Shown here: piece by piece, positions 21,715-31,966 of the stretch
Numbering within the stretch: the stretch's first letter is position 1
Layout: each line of letters begins with the position of its first letter
Source: Adiantum capillus-veneris
Taxonomy: Eukaryota > Streptophyta > Polypodiopsida > Polypodiales > Pteridaceae
DNA: 64,000 nucleotides
NCBI GenBank assembly: GCA_014529385.2
Contig: CM043956.1
Span: 59,837,120-59,901,119, forward strand
Direction of reading: 5' to 3'
The notes under the pieces: model-generated
Told to the model about the DNA's origin: nothing
The model's input: the letters and a program-made list of their open reading frames with translations, nothing else
Database searches by the model: none
Position numbers and translations under genes: made by a program

Positions 21715-24659
21715 TGGCTAACAATAGTAAAGAGAGTGAAATTAATGCTGATAACTTTGATTTTGCTAATAAGGAGGCTACTTATGATGCCCCTATGCTT
21801 GTTAGCTATCTTGTTTATAGGCTTCAACAAACCATGGGCAATCCCTCCCTCCAAAGTGAAGTGCAACAGCAGCTTCATGCTCATGGGATTCTCCAAGCTC
21901 CCCACCATGACAAGAGAGTACCTAGGAAGCCTCCTTGCAAGACTTCCAAAAGAGGCCTCTCTCCGATTTGGGAAGAAGAAGAGGATCCATACGAAGGGCT
22001 CATAAATTTTCTTCTTGATGACGCTCCTTCTCAAAGGATAACTCAAGAGCCCCCACCAAAGGAACAAGAAAGAACTGAGTCTCCTACCACCTCGATAGAG
22101 ATGGCTCCACAAAGATGGTGGGCTAAACGCTCTCCATCACCTCCAAAACGGTGATGACAAAAAGCAAGAGACAAAAAAGGTGAGAAAGAGGACACCCTCT
22201 TATCCATATTCTTCATCCTCTTCCTCTTATGGAAGTGATGGTGAAGACAAAAAAGACCAAGGCAAGAAAGAGGTCACCCTCTTCTGCATCTTCCTCAAAT
22301 TCTTCATCTTCTGAAGAAAGTGATGGTTCAACTTTTGAACCATTAAAAAGAAGAGGCCATAGGAAATCCTATGCCACATGGAAGAGTTCGTCCAAGATTA
22401 AGAAGTTCCTCTTAGGAAAGAGCATCGCTTTCCTTACCTATGATGGCACCTTTGGTGCTACAGACAAAGTCTTGGTCTTTATCCAACAGTTCGATGCGGT
22501 GTTTGGAGATGAGGGCTTCACGGAGTCCTCTAAGCTACACCATGTAGCTATGCCCTTTCAAAAGGCCTCCAGGCAATGGTGGTCTAGCCGATGGGACAAC
22601 AGGGAAGCTCCACGAACATGGGAATCTTTAAGAGCTTCCATTATGAAGTAGTTTTCCGCCACCGATGCCAAAGACAAAGTACTCACCAAATGGCAGAGCT
22701 TGAACCTCTCTTCCTACAAACCCATTCACAAATATGTATACAAGTTTTGGGACCTACAGCTCAAAGAATATTCTTAAAAAAGTTGGATTTTGGAGAGAAA
22801 AGCCAACAATTTTGTGTGCGCTTAATTGAAGAAATGGCGGAGTATGTCAACTCCCAAAGGCCACGCACCATATCGGCGGTTATACACCATACTATGGTGG
22901 TTTCTTGAATCAATTTCCAAACAAGGGCTAGAAGAAATTCTAAGCCTACGAAAAACAAGGGTTCCAATGAGCCTAAGGGGAAGGACAATGTCTAAAAGTC
23001 TCCCAAGGGCAATTTCAACAAAGCTAAAGAGAAGGGAGTTTACAAAGGGAAAAAGAAACTCTCTCTTGAAGAGCTTGAACGTTATCGCAAGGATAACCAT
23101 TGTTTCAAGTGCGACGAGCAAGGGCATGTGTACCACGCTTGTCCCCAAAAGAACACCCGCCATGAGCCTCCTACAACTACCTTGGTCAAAATCCAAGAGG
23201 AGAAAACTCACCACAAAGAATATCCTCTATGCGAAGAGAACATGATGCTTTTATTCTCTTTGACCCAGGTTCTACTCACAATTTCATATCCACAAAGTTG
23301 GCCACCAAGCTAGGCATACAAGCTTAAGGGTCAAGAAGCTTTAGTCACTCCCTTAATTGGGAAATTGAGGCTCCATGTCCAAAGCTATGTGGACAAAGAG
23401 GACTTCTTTATCTCTCCTCTCAAGCATGAGGATGTAATCCTAGGGGCACCATGGTTTGATTGCATGGTTTCCAATGTTAAATTCCCTAAAAGGAAAATCT
23501 ACTTTAGGTTTAGGGAAAAAGATATGTACATAGATGCTACGCAAATGGGTAACACCATATCCATTGTACAGAAGCACGATTCTAACAAAGTCAACAAAGA
23601 GCTCTAGATTTCCATGTACACGATTTTTGTTAAAGATTCTCAAAATGAACCTAATGCTTTAGCAAAAGAAAATATAAACTATCACAAAGAATTAGAGTTA
23701 TCCAATTTTCTCAAGGGGTTTCAAGATGTCTTTATTGACGACATCCCTTGTGAGCTACCTCCTAAACGAGGCAATGATGACCATGCAATTTAACTTCTTC
23801 CAGGAAGTTCGCCACCTAATAAACCTCCTTATAGAGTTTCTCAATCTCAACAAGCGGAGATTATGTGGCAAGTGCATGAGTTAGTTGAGAAGGGCATGGC
23901 TAGGCCTAGCTCATCTCCATTTTGTTCTTCTGTGCTATTAGTGCAAAAGAAAGACAACACATATCGTATGTGTGTCGACTATAGAGAACTAAATAGGATC
24001 ACTATCAAGAATAGGTTTCCCGTTCCACAGGTAGAAGACATATTTGATAATCTACAAGGATCGGCCTACTTTAGTAGGATTGACCTAAAAAGTGGCTATC
24101 ATCAGCTACATTCAACCGCTTGATGGAGAAGCTATTCAGGCCTCACTGAACCTTTACTAGAGTGTTCTTTGATGATATCATCATCTACTCTAACTCATTA
24201 GACAAACACAAGCAACACCTCCAGGTAATATTTCAAGTTCTAAGAGAGAATAAACTTTATGTTAATCGAAAGAAAAGTGATTTTTTCTTGCAAGAGACTC
24301 AATATTTAGGTCACATTATATCTCAAGATGGCATCCAAATGGATCCATCAAAGTTAGAGGTAATAAAAGGATGGCCTAAACCAAGGAATCTTCATGAACT
24401 AAGAAGCTTTATAGGTATGTGTGCATACTATAGATGCTTCATAGAAAAATTCTCACTAATAGCAGGACCATTACATGACCTAACAAAGAAAAATGTTAGG
24501 TATACATGGTCTGCCAAGGAGAACAATGCTTTTGAAAAGCTTAAAGAAAAGCTTATCTCTCAACCTGTGCTTACACTACCGGATCTCTCAAAGCCATTTG
24601 AGGTCCAATGTGACGCTTGTGGTGATTGCAAACAGCTCCAAGAACGGCATGCCATAGCC
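21715..24659 (+). pseudogene. G2 gag-pol, degenerate and truncated in RNase H
   Basis: Begins MANNSKESE, the normal gag start, just right of the G3 insertion. Gag, knuckle (CFKCDEQGHVYHAC) and retropepsin are recognisable but broken by stops and shifts. In the RT about 100 bp are missing after DLKSGYHQ, compared with 17311-17410 of G3. The second half of RT (VMFFDDIIIYS to YTWSAKENNAF) reads well. Homology ends in RNase H at about 24659 (FEVQCDACGDC, then lost), so integrase and the right LTR of the array are missing. Non-functional. Confidence 0.88.
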
Positions 24660-25590
24660 CGTCGTGTCTAAAATTTTCTTTAGCTCCATCCTCAAACTCT
24701 TCCTTAGTCTCGAGAATGGGAAATTCTGATCACTAGCATTCAAGGCAACATAGACATTGTCTTGTTTATCTATCTTATCCTTTACTAAACCGAAGTTTAC
24801 TGTTGCTGATTTAGGTGGGGTGATGGTTGGCCTTTGAGCATGAAAATGAGTGGTAGGGGGAGTTCTTGCTTGGGTTGGCTTTCTTCCTCTGGCTCTAAGG
24901 TTTTTAGATTGTTCCCCTTGATTGGGGTGATTCTCAAAGTTAACATGGGGACTCAAATTACTAGGGTCATAATTGAGCTCAATTATGATGAACCAACCTT
25001 CTTACGAGGACAAACAAGGTACTCCATTGATGTGTCTCCTCTGAAAATCTCAAGAAATCCAAATGGTTCATTTTAGAGGACTGCAATGATGAGGGAATAA
25101 CACATTCTGCTTCACAAGACAAAGTTGTGAGAGCAACAACAATGGACTATGGTTGATTCCATGGCAAAGGATCAAAGTCATCCTACGGAAGATCCCGTGC
25201 AAGATATACGAGAACGAAATCTCACTCAAGAAATTCATGATTTAGGACTCTTTGCATATGACATACTAGAGTGGAAGAAGCATGCATTTGGTAAGGCACT
25301 TGTATATGGCCAGTGGTCAAAGCTATCAACACAGGAGCAAAGACAGTTCCTATTTACAAGCTAAAAAATGAGTTGGTTAGAGCAGTCCATAACAGCGGGG
25401 GCAAATCGATAACACGAGCATCTACAAACGATCTGACAAAACTCTATGTGAACAAATCATAAAAGTTTGTCATCTGCATCCAAATTTCCATGTCTTCGCA
25501 TCTTCTTGGAATGCATTTTCTTGAAATCAGTGCAATCCATTCAAAATTTGTACAAGGGTTTATTGGGAAATACAGGGCTATGCTGGGAAT
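24660..25590. other. Unassigned sequence right of the G array
   Basis: No recognised gene. A minus-strand reading of about 90 codons ending at the array break (24665-24956, with KIDKQDNVYVALNASDQNF) and a plus-strand reading at 25149-25364 (LGLFAYDILEWKKHAFGKAL) both look protein-like, but neither has a known domain. They may be exon remnants of a gene cut by the array. Both are low confidence. Confidence 0.25.
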
Positions 25591-25636
25591 TGTCACAAAA
25601 AATTACAGCTAAAATTTTCCTACAAAAAATTTATCT

Positions 25637-26209
25637 TCATAGTAAAGCGCGACCACTATGAGTTGATAAGAGGGGAGCGGCAGATAAGAGCGTCGTAGTA
25701 AAGCGCGACCACCATGAGTGAAAGATAGGGGAACGGCAGTAGGGGCAAGTTGTGGCGGGCATCTCGTCGTGATCAGGAGAGAGAAGCCACTTGTCGATGC
25801 AGGTGGAATGGAAGCCATGCTTGCAGAGGGGGAGAACGCGCACGCTCTGCCCTTCGTCAATGTCGTCCAAGCAGATGGAGCAGCACTCTTCGCTAGAGCT
25901 AGTGCTAGCTGCTGCTGCTTTATGGTAAGGGGTACATGGCAGCGCGGCTTGAATGTGGACTTGTGATCTGAAGGGGGACGCGTGACGGCGGCGGCGGCCA
26001 GTTGCATGCGCTGCAGATGATGGTGATCGACTGCGGAGGTTTTGCCCGGGAAAATCCAGTAGATTATATGTGCCGTCGTCGAGAAGCCTGCTGCCTCCAA
26101 AGAAGAACGCTACTGGAATTATACAGGAGACCGCGCAGCACGCTATCAAGCAGGCGGCCGGCATGATGCTCTTACCTTCTTCACTTCGAGTTATCCTATT
26201 AACCCCCAT
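25637..26209 (-). CDS. RING-H2 finger protein, ATL-like, 190 aa
   Basis: Probable host gene and likely membrane-anchored E3 ubiquitin ligase. Start at MGVNRITRSEEG; an in-frame Met 15 residues later sits just before a hydrophobic segment (about residues 16-40, ending SCIIPVAFFFGG) that could be a membrane anchor. RING-H2 from about 110 to 158: C110-x2-C113-x15-C129-x-H131-x2-H134-x2-C137-x17-C155-x2-C158, with CSIC, CKHGFHSTC and CPYC visible. Plant ATL ligases share a single N-terminal membrane segment and a C-terminal RING-H2, but the 17-residue spacer before the last Cys pair is longer than usual, so the subfamily is uncertain. The GC-rich reading contrasts with its AT-rich surroundings. 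Single exon. The 3' end is altered by a 56-bp duplication. Confidence 0.8.
   Translation of the reverse strand: MGVNRITRSEEGKSIMPAACLIACCAVSCIIPVAFFFGGSRLLDDGTYNLLDFPGQNLRSRSPSSAAHATGRRRRHASPFRSQVHIQAALPCTPYHKAAAASTSSSEECCSICLDDIDEGQSVRVLPLCKHGFHSTCIDKWLLSPDHDEMPATTCPYCRSPIFHSWWSRFTTTLLSAAPLLSTHSGRALL
25641..25741. repeat. 56-bp tandem duplication at the 3' end of the RING-H2 gene
   Basis: AGTAAAGCGCGACCAC at 25641 recurs as a near copy at 25697, with the following GATAAGAGGGGAGCGGCAG / GATAGGGGAACGGCAG also duplicated. The period is not a multiple of three, so the duplication changed the C-terminal tail (now TLLSAAPLLSTHSGRALL) after the finger. Confidence 0.8.
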
Positions 26210-26569
26210 TTCTCTCCCTTCTCATGTACCTTCCAATGCCGTCGGTCGGCACCTCAAAATTTTCCGAGTTCCTACTAGGAAAGAAAGGGTGCCATGAAAA
26301 GTCTCTATGAAAATAGGCCTGCAAATGTTATGTGAGCCTTCTTAAACAAACCAAAGCGAAGAAGAAGAAGGGAACTAGACACAGATTTTAGTATTTAGTC
26401 ATCTTTACTTGGTGAACCAAAGGTCGTTTTTTGGATCTTTGAGGACACAAGTGGACATTTGGCATGATCCAAGCCATTTCCCACAATTCGAATCACATGG
26501 CCAGGAGCCTCGCAGGAAAAATAGCGTTGCTTTTTACTTGTGCGTCGATGCTTCTCCTTCATTCTGAAG
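26210..26569. other. Upstream region of the RING-H2 gene
   Basis: About 360 bases between the RING-H2 start and the PPR pseudogene. It should contain the RING-H2 promoter (minus strand), but I see no convincing TATA box. No gene seen. Confidence 0.35.
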
Positions 26570-27642
26570 GTCTGGACAAAGCTGGCCGCCAAAGCACAAA
26601 AAGTGCTTGACTACCTTCCATATCGTCTCTTGGAATGCTCTGACCGTGTAATATGCCCCACAGTGGCACGCCACGAGCTCTGGGCTATTTTCAGTTGATG
26701 CAAAGAGAGGGCAACTGCAATCACCTACGCTTCTACCTTGAAGGCATGTGGCATTGAGCTCCAGATACAATGACCTACATGTGCAACTTGAAGGCATCTG
26801 GCATCATGCAAGATGTTGGTATGTCAACAAAGCTCACAGTGATATTGTTAGTCAGTGGCTCTTGACAAAAAAAATCGTGCTTGGCACTACCTTGGTTAAC
26901 ATGTATACCAAATGTGGTGTACTTCATAAAGCACAAAAAGTTCTTGGCGAGCTTCCATGTCATCTCTTGGAATCTTATGATTGCAGGATTTGCCCAACAG
27001 TGGCAGGGCCACGAAGCTCCACGATGTTTTCAGCAAATGCAAAGAGAGGGAAACTCTCCAAATGCAATCGCCTACCAACATCATGCAAGATGTTGGTATG
27101 TCAACAGAGCTCACAATGATATTGTTAGTCAGTGGCTCTTGACAAAACAAAATCGTGCTGGGCACTGCCTTGGTTGACATGTATGCCAAATGTGGTGTAC
27201 TTCCTAAAGCACAAAAAGTTCTTGGCGAGCTTCCATGTCATCTCTTGGAATCTTATGATTGCAAGATATGCCCAACAGTGGCAGGGCCACGAAGCTCCAG
27301 GATGTTTTCAGCAGATGCAAAGAGAGGGAAACTCTCCAAATGCAATCGCCTATGCTTCTATCTTGAAGGCATGTGGCATTATGGAAGATGCTGGAATGGG
27401 CAAAAGAATGCTTGATGATAGTGTTAGTCATGGACCGTTGAAAAAAATCTATGTGCTTGGCATTGCCTTGGCATGTATGCCAAATGTGGTGCACTTGAGA
27501 AAGCGCAAAAAGTGCTTGAGGAGCTTACTGTTTGGAGCGGTGTCTCCTGGAATGCATTGACTGGAGAACACACACAACAGGAGCAGGGCTACAATGCTCT
27601 AGGTTGTGAATTACCTATGCATGCATATTGAAGGCATGTGGC

Positions 27643-27886
27643 CTCGGGGGGGATCACTTCAAAATTATTTGACTCACGCGAGTGCAACAGAAGAGGTTAT
27701 TAAATTTCTTTTTTTCTCACATTTTTACATATATAAGCGTATCGTAAAATGGAATTGGAAAAAAAAAATATAGATTGAATAGAAAAAGGGTGTATCTTTT
27801 TTGTCAGGAATTCACAAATAAAAAGTATTAAAAATAGTCCCTAAATGCACACGATATACATAATTTATACATAGTGACCCCCCGGA
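27643..27886. mobile_element. 244-bp MITE, Mutator-like, copy A
   Basis: Terminal inverted repeats: the left end has GGGGGGATCAC and the right end GTGACCCCCC. Flanked by a 9-bp direct repeat GCATGTGGC (27634-27642 and 27887-27895), a motif found once in the equivalent uninterrupted PPR unit at 27370. A 9-bp duplication fits Mutator-like elements. AT-rich interior, no coding capacity. A second copy lies at 29746-29984. Confidence 0.75.
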
Positions 27887-28156
27887 GCATGTGGCTCTAC
27901 CCAAGGTTCTAATATGGGCTCTTTCATGTTGTCTCTTGGAATGCTCTCATCGTGGGATATGTCCAACACTAGCAGAGCCAGGAAGCTCTAGGTTGTTTTC
28001 AATAGATGCAAAGAGAGGGCAGCTCTTCAAATGCAATCACCTACACTTCTATCTTGGAGGCATGTGACATTATGCAAGATGCTGATATGGGCAAAAGAAT
28101 TCACGATGATATTGTTTGTCAAGGAAGGTTGGAAAAAAACTATGCACTTGGCACTA

Positions 28157-28513
28157 GGGTAAAGGAGCCAGTTTAGAGACACTAAAGAAAAAAAGTGTAA
28201 TTTTGGGTGGGATTTTGCAAATTTGGTCAGATTTGAATTTTGAAATTTGCATGAGATTCCTCATGCAAAGGCAGATTAGGTAATACCAAGATTGATATTT
28301 TTTTGATTTAATTTGGGCAGTCAATTTGAGAAAGTTTAAATTTTGAGGTCTTTTAGGGGTTAGAAACACCCAAGACCCAATAATGGTACAGTTTTTAGTA
28401 AATCACAAGTTGACACATAAGCAAGATTCCTAGTATATTCCAAATTTTTGTCTCTAAATTGGGGCGTGCATGACTTTTAAAAGGCACATGTGTTATAACT
28501 GGCTCCTTTACCC
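28157..28513. mobile_element. 357-bp MITE with 17-18-bp perfect TIRs and TA duplication
   Basis: The left end reads GGGTAAAGGAGCCAGTT and the right end is its exact reverse complement. It is flanked by TA on both sides (28155-28156, 28514-28515). The uninterrupted PPR unit at 26881 reads GGCACTACCTTGG, with a single TA at the site, so the empty site is seen. TA duplication suggests a Tc1/mariner-type family, although the TIR is not the usual Stowaway sequence. Non-coding. Confidence 0.8.
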
Positions 28514-28560
28514 TACCTTGGCATGTATGTCAAATGTGGCTGATGCTAAAGGAGGTGGAT

Positions 28561-29745
28561 GTCATGTAACTTCAAGTTTATAAGGGAAGAATAGCCCAAT
28601 TTTTGTCCCAGCATAGCCTTGAGCCAATTATTTCAAAGCAGTTAACTGAGAGAAGATGGGAAAGGAAAAAATTATGTTTGGATTTTACAAAAAATAGTGT
28701 AAAGGGATTGGCTTAAAGGGCTTTGAGTGTGGGATAAAGGTTATTCGAAGATATTTGGGGCTTCGACCAATATGATGGTTATGGCCACCCAACATTGGGA
28801 TTTTTGGTAATCCAAAGACATTATATGTGGTAACCGCACTGGGTACTTTGAGCATTACATCAGAATGGAGGCCCAACATGCGGTATTTTGGGCTTTAGGA
28901 ACAAACAAAGGCTGCTCAAAAGCTTGAAGTTTTGAAAGCTTAAAACTAACAAAGGTAGCATGGGCTTTTAGCTCGCGCTGGCCACTACAAGGTTTGAATG
29001 ATTAAAAGACAATTTGCCAGGATTTTTTTTTGCGTTGAGAGCTCTTTATGTGAGGAATTGTCTTTTTTTTTTTTTCCAAACCCACAATATGTGGGTGAAT
29101 GTATTAGATAAACAAAAAATTACAAGATATTCCGTGTGCAAAACGAGCAACGAATGCAAACCGAATCCATTAGACAGACCAAACAAAAACCACAAAGCAT
29201 ATCTGAGCACCATCACCTTAAGGCTGCCACTCACCACCCTACCACTCCCAACAAAGGTCACCCTAAAGATGACTCACCTCATAGAGAAATACATCAGGGA
29301 CATCCGAAACCAAGATACCCAAGTCCAACATAACGGTATGGCTAACAAGGGAGCCACCCTACAAAACACAATCACAAAAGAGAACTAAAGCCATCAATAG
29401 GGTAGAGTCCATAGACTCCATCACCTTGCATAAGCATAGCTAGTCGAAGATGTCCCAACCCGAGCTTGAGCAAAGACGAACCCCACACCAGGAGGGAAGC
29501 ACAACTGTGTCACTACATCCTAGAACCGTTGAAATACCACGCCTACCATCAAGCTATTGGATGAGAGCCTTGCTCCATATTGAAGTCATCATACTTGCAA
29601 AAGCCAGGACTACAGGGTGCCCCACGGAGCGGGTGGGTGCCACCTGCTAGCCACATGCTACAGTATGTCCAAATCTACACCCCCAAATCTACACCCCATC
29701 ATCATTTGCACAAATTTCCAAGCTTCCCCTTGAGAGAGGGATGTA
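28561..29745. other. Unassigned intergenic sequence
   Basis: No gene or repeat boundary that I can support. A run of 12 T at about 29065-29076 could be the poly(A) end of something on the minus strand, but I see no LINE-like coding sequence next to it. Confidence 0.3.
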
Positions 29746-29984
29746 GGGGGGTCACTTATGACTATGACGTAAGTGTAGCAGAAAGGGTTATTTATTTTCA
29801 TTTTTTCTCACATTATCACATACAAAAGAGTACTTTAAAATAAAAATGAAAAAAAATATATAGATTGAATAGGAAAAGGGTGTACTTTATTTGTCAAAAT
29901 TTCATATATAAGGAGTTTTAAAAATGTTCCTTGAACGCACGCGATATACACATTTTTTACATAGTGAACCCCCCCCCCCCCCCC
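29746..29984. mobile_element. 239-bp MITE, copy B of the family at 27643
   Basis: Aligns along its length with 27643-27886 (shared TATAGATTGAATAG, GGGTGTA, GCGATATACA and ATACATAGTGA stretches). Starts GGGGGGTCACTT and ends ATAGTGAA followed by a run of 16 C (29969-29984). No clear target duplication, perhaps because the C run has slipped. Confidence 0.7.
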
Positions 29985-31085
29985 TGGGGAGTGCCCTGGG
30001 CGTGACTGTGGGGGCCTCCCTCACGAGCTGATCCTAGCCCCTCGGGCTTCACCCTTTCCCTAGTGTGCATCCATACCATCAGACGACGCAAGGTGTCCAC
30101 ACTGTTCATGGAAGCCAATGCACTTTGTAGGCTACATTTCTCGAGCAGACGACGCTCCTCAAAATCGTAATCTCTAAGCAGGAAGGACAATGATCATTTT
30201 TATGTTCAAGTGGACAATTATAATCATTTTTTAGCATTGAATGAAATCTAGAAAATAATGTGAGAGAGAAATACTCACCCTTGCTCTATGTTCCTCTTCT
30301 CTCCTCTCCTCTCTTCTTTCTCCAAGTATAGCACTCCACTCTAGGAGGTGTGTATGTATGCATTCTCATTTTCTCTCTCCCTCTCTCTTTCACTTTCAGC
30401 TCTCTTTCTTGCGCTTCTCAAGGTATGTGAAGTGGATAAATTGTTCTAAACTTATCAATGAACAATTCTATGTGGCTGGGTAGCAAGTCTAGGATCAAGA
30501 AAAAACCCTAGAAACCTAGTTGTGCACGAAGTCCTACGACACAAAATTGACCATAGCGGACTGTCAGCTCAACCAAATTAGACAAGACTTGAACTGTAGC
30601 ATGCCCCTATATAGTAGAACACTTTCATATTACCAGATGACAATTTGGCAGGAGTCGAGGAGATCCCAAGTAAATAATCTAGGTTTTTGCCATATGCCAG
30701 AATTGGATTCTGACTCCATGGGCAGCTTATAGACTGGTTCTATACACAATGTACCTAGATGGTTTCATAGAAGGCAAGCTCTCAAATAGCAAAAAATAGT
30801 TTGAAGGCTACAAAGCATCAAATTTGACATATGAAGTCAAACTGACTCCGAAAGGGCCCAAGCTGGATGAGTAGCATCAGGACTATGTAGCGGATAAGTC
30901 CATAGCTTAAAAGTGACTAACCAAATCTACATGACAAGTAGTAACAAAAATCGGTGGTTTCAGAGTCGACAAGAGCACGAAGTGATGCCGACACGACCGA
31001 ACTTTACCAAATTTATTTTAGGACTTTTTTTAGATGTATTAAAGATGCTTAGGTCATCAATTGTCAATTCTTGGCAAAAAAAAAA
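29985..31085. other. Unassigned sequence
   Basis: A minus-strand reading at 29957-30190 has an amphipathic stretch (DYDFEERRLLEKCSLQSALA) but no known domain. The region 30290-30420 is CT-rich. Nothing else is supported. Confidence 0.25.
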
Positions 31086-31720
31086 GTGATTGCTATAAAT
31101 AATCGCAATTATTTACTTTTATGCTTGTTTGGCTTGAATTTCGTCTTTTCACTTCACCTATCACTTGTACACATCTATTACATGCCAAATGTCAAGTATG
31201 AGCCAAAATGATCAAGGAAACTTTGATTTTGCAAAAAAAAAAACGCACCAAAGACTTTTTAATCCAAACTTTGAGTTAACTGTCACATTTTTCATCCAAA
31301 TCAGCCCAAATCTCACACACAGACTCTACATCATGCCTAGAACCAAGTTGCAACAAAAAAAGTACAAATTTATGAAAAAGTACATATTATTTACTTTTTT
31401 TGCCAAAATGGATGCAATTTGCAACTTTGACCTTATGGGACCAAAGAACAAGATGTCCCAAGCCCACTAATCAAGTTTGAGCAAGTTTGGATCTCAAAAA
31501 CTCAAAATCTCTTATATCTATTGTTTCAGAGTCTCAAATCCTAAATCTGACACCATTTTCACCCAGTGCACTCAAATGAGCCCACACTTCACTCAGAGTA
31601 CCTAAATGCCATATGTTTCAAGCCTATGATGTCAAAAATGCAAAAAGTTGGAAAAAATCCCCAGCTACTCTATAAATAATTATGATTATTTACTTTTGTT
31701 GCAAATTTTACCTGAACTGC
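31086..31720. repeat. Diverged direct repeat, period about 280 bases
   Basis: Similar stretches at about 31093 (CTATAAATAATCGCAATTAT), 31380 (ACATATTATTTACTTTTTTT) and 31668 (CTATAAATAATTATGATTAT). They are separated by a second shared segment (31279 CACATTTTTCATCC, 31550 CACCATTTTCACCC). Judged by eye; identity is low. Confidence 0.4.
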
Positions 31721-31966
31721 ATGATTTTGATCTCTACATGTTTTTATGCATCTATGCATGCTCTAGAATTGATTTGAAGCAAAATGGACATCATTTGCTA
31801 GCAATTCAGAGTGAGGGAATTTCAGAGTGCAATTTGCAGAATTATCTAACTTTGACACTGTATTCACTTAAGAGGAGCAATGCAAGCGATTGAGAAGGAA
31901 AAGAAAAGGGTGTCCCAAAAAGATAAGCTGCAAGAGTTTCCACTGTACTAGTTAGATCCAAGCTCA

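Larger units (their letters stand above)
26570..28560 (+). pseudogene. Pentatricopeptide repeat (PPR) pseudogene with two DNA-transposon insertions
   Basis: Remains of a PLS-type PPR gene; such proteins bind organellar RNA in plants. Recognisable repeat pieces in shifting frames: LVDMYAKCGVLPKAQKVL, ISWNLMIARYAQQWQGHEA, CFQQMQREGNSPNAIAYAS, ILKACGIMEDAGMGKRM. Similar units recur at about 26875, 27153 and 27452, a spacing of 280-300 bases that fits one P-L-S triplet with small deletions. Frames change within each unit and stops are frequent, so no protein is possible. The two insertions at 27643-27886 and 28157-28513 interrupt later units. Neither the N-terminal targeting region nor an E or DYW C-terminal domain is visible. 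Confidence 0.85.

Noticed and set aside
26395-26797. Minus-strand open frames over the PPR region
   Set aside because: They are antisense shadows of the PPR repeats and share no domain of their own.
29046-29110. T run as the poly(A) tail of a minus-strand LINE or SINE
   Set aside because: No LINE coding sequence, Pol III box or target duplication could be found next to it.
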